Assembly: GCA_049591635.1 (NCBI GenBank) | Contig: JBAWFF010000296.1 | Coordinates: 1-7,112, forward strand | Length of the DNA: 7,112 nucleotides | Direction: 5' to 3' | Source of the DNA: DATFDN01 sp049591635 | Lineage (GTDB): Bacteria; Pseudomonadota; Alphaproteobacteria; Acetobacterales; Acetobacteraceae | Shown: positions 5,991 through 7,112 of the stretch, in pieces | Layout: every line of letters begins with the position of its first letter | Numbering within the stretch: the first letter of the stretch is position 1 | Notes under the pieces: model-generated | Told to the model about the DNA's origin: nothing | What the model saw: the letters and a program-made list of their open reading frames with translations, nothing else | Databases searched by the model: none | Made by a program: the position numbers and the translations under genes

Positions 5991-6953
5991 ATGGCGTCAG
6001 AGACCCGGCTGCTGGTCCTTTCGACGGCCGCCGCGCTCCTTATCGGCGTCGTCGCCCTGATTGTGGCGCTGGCGACCGGGTCGGGAGCCATATTGCTCGA
6101 CGGTGCTTTCAATCTCTGCTTCTTTGCAACCGCTCTCGTCACACTGCGCGTCGCGAAACTGCTGCAACGCCCCGACGACGAGCTGTTTCCCTTCGGCTAT
6201 CTGCATCTCGAGCCCCTCATCAACATGGTCAAGGGACTTCTAATTCTCGGCGTCGGGCTGATTGCGGTGCTCGACGCCGCGTTCAGCATCTATCGCGGTG
6301 GGAACGAACTGTCGGCGGGCTTGGCGCTCGCCTACGCGATATTCGCGACTTTTTTTTGCGGCGTGGTTCTCCTGGCGCTCCGGCGTGGGCGGCGGCAGGT
6401 GACGAGTCCGCTGGTGGAGGGCGACGTAGAGAACTGGACCGTGAATCTCGTGATTTCGATCGGGATGCTCGCTGCTTTCTGCTTGGCGCTTGGCTTCCAG
6501 CGAACAGCAATGGATAAGGCGGCCCGGCTCGTCGACCCGATTCTCGTTAGCCTTGTTGTGATACTTACGCTGGGTGTGCCGATCCGCATGGCCTGGCGCG
6601 CATTGATGGCCTTGCTCAAGCGTGCGCCAGCCGCGGCGGTCACCTCATCGGTCGAGAAACTAGTTCGTGGCGCGCTAGCGGTGCAGCCCATGCGCGCGCT
6701 CCATCTCCGCGTTGTCCAGCCCGGACGCACGACGTACGTGCTCGCGCATGTGGTACTCGAAGAGGCAGAGGCCGGGCTTGATGTCAGGCGGATGGATGGC
6801 TTGCGCCGTGGGGTGGTCGATGCCTTGGTGGCACGCCACGCCCCAGTCATCGCCGACATCGTCTTCACGACGGTCGAGGATTTCGCGGCGCCGACCACGG
6901 GCTTCGTCGCCGGACCGGCCCGAAGGCCGGATTCGGTGGAGTCCCCGACGTGA
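5991..6953 (+). CDS. Cation diffusion facilitator-like membrane protein with atypical metal site
   Basis: Inner-membrane protein of 320 residues with the CDF layout: six hydrophobic segments (about 6-29, 33-55, 79-101, 108-130, 149-169, 182-208) and a C-terminal cytoplasmic domain of about 100 residues. FPFGYLHLEPLINMVKGLLI (66-85) matches the conserved PyGhxrxE stretch before TM3. CDF proteins normally export Zn2+, Co2+, Ni2+ or similar ions by proton exchange, using DxxxD/HxxxD-type ligands in TM2 and TM5. Here TM2 has D37xxxN41 and TM5 has N148xxxN152 in GDVENWTVN, so the usual His and Asp of TM5 are both Asn. This may change the metal preference, abolish transport or mark a subfamily with another substrate. 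It lies 86 bases after the His-rich gene on the same strand and probably belongs to its operon. Nickel/cobalt efflux is the default guess. ATA codons are used, as in gdmH. The start is set by GGAGGAGAG before ATG 5991. Confidence 0.85.
   Translation: MASETRLLVLSTAAALLIGVVALIVALATGSGAILLDGAFNLCFFATALVTLRVAKLLQRPDDELFPFGYLHLEPLINMVKGLLILGVGLIAVLDAAFSIYRGGNELSAGLALAYAIFATFFCGVVLLALRRGRRQVTSPLVEGDVENWTVNLVISIGMLAAFCLALGFQRTAMDKAARLVDPILVSLVVILTLGVPIRMAWRALMALLKRAPAAAVTSSVEKLVRGALAVQPMRALHLRVVQPGRTTYVLAHVVLEEAEAGLDVRRMDGLRRGVVDALVARHAPVIADIVFTTVEDFAAPTTGFVAGPARRPDSVESPT
6915..6930 (+). repeat. GC-rich perfect hairpin near the end of the CDF-like gene
   Basis: CCGGCC and GGCCGG flank a CGAA loop and form a 6-bp perfect stem about 20 bases before the CDF stop codon. 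No T-run follows, so it is unlikely to be a rho-independent terminator on its own. It could slow exonucleases or simply reflect codon composition. Confidence 0.35.
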
Positions 6954-7026
6954 GCATCGCAACGGAACCCGATGTGCCGGTCGTCACTGGCGACGGAGGG
7001 AGGGGTCGATCGGCGGTCCGCGGTCG

Positions 7027-7112
7027 GTGCTGCTCGTGGCGAAGACGCTGCGTCTGACCATGATCCTGGGGATCACGTCGCTCCTGATCGCATCGGCGAC
7101 CCTGCCGATCCA
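7027..7112 (+). CDS. Possible start of a membrane or exported protein (3' end outside window)
   Basis: From the GTG at 7027 the frame stays open to the window end and reads VLLVAKTLRLTMILGITSLL, then IASATLPI. This is a positively charged start followed by a hydrophobic run, as in a signal peptide or first membrane helix. A purine-rich GGAGGGAGGGG (6995-7005) lies upstream but is 21 bases from this GTG, farther than ideal; GTG 7036 and ATG 7060 are other in-frame starts. It is co-directional with the CDF-like gene and could continue the operon. Too little is visible to name a family. Confidence 0.3.
   Translation, partial: MLLVAKTLRLTMILGITSLLIASATLPI

Noticed and set aside
6950..7057. Small gene from the GTG overlapping the CDF stop
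   Set aside because: It gives only 35 Arg- and Gly-rich residues, with no recognisable feature and no convincing ribosome site of its own.

Overview
The window looks like part of an alphaproteobacterial chromosome. It is GC-rich, and its first gene is a typical alphaproteobacterial FtsK C-terminal half. I cannot place the genus from this sequence. The most interesting content is a nickel-centred locus around a gene that looks like the Ni-dependent guanidine hydrolase GdmH, usually mis-annotated as agmatinase.

Layout: (1) bases 2-1534, + strand: 3' part of ftsK, the chromosome-segregation DNA translocase. (2) 1535-1758: non-coding gap with four TGT..ACA motifs spaced 32-33 bp, then a possible promoter with a TTTCATGAAA palindrome and a GTATGAC motif. 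(3) 1759-2817, +: NiCoT-family (HoxN/NixA) nickel/cobalt permease. (4) 2835-3607, -: IS5-family (IS427-like) insertion sequence, whose two-frame transposase has an A4G6 slippery run and a further disabling frameshift. (5) 3673-about 4077, -: decayed IS630-family transposase remnant with N-terminal truncation, internal deletion and premature stop. (6) 4170-5369, +: GdmH-like guanidine hydrolase. (7) 5386-5904, +: 172-residue protein of no family I recognise, with a very His-rich N-terminus. Its start codon lies in a 13-bp inverted repeat that competes with a second hairpin. (8) 5991-6953, +: CDF-like membrane protein whose usual transmembrane metal-site His/Asp residues are replaced by Asn. (9) 7027-end: possible start of a further membrane or exported protein, cut by the window.

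How the genes may work together (inference): the permease brings in Ni2+, GdmH uses Ni2+ to split guanidine into ammonia and urea, and the His-rich protein could buffer or deliver nickel. The CDF-like protein could export metal or, given its altered ligands, do something else. The gdmH-His-rich-CDF genes are close together and co-directional, so they probably form one operon. The permease is separated from them by two insertion sequences, so a once-continuous nickel/guanidine locus may have been split. gdmH and the CDF gene use ATA isoleucine codons, and I noticed none in ftsK, which fits an acquired block beside a core gene.
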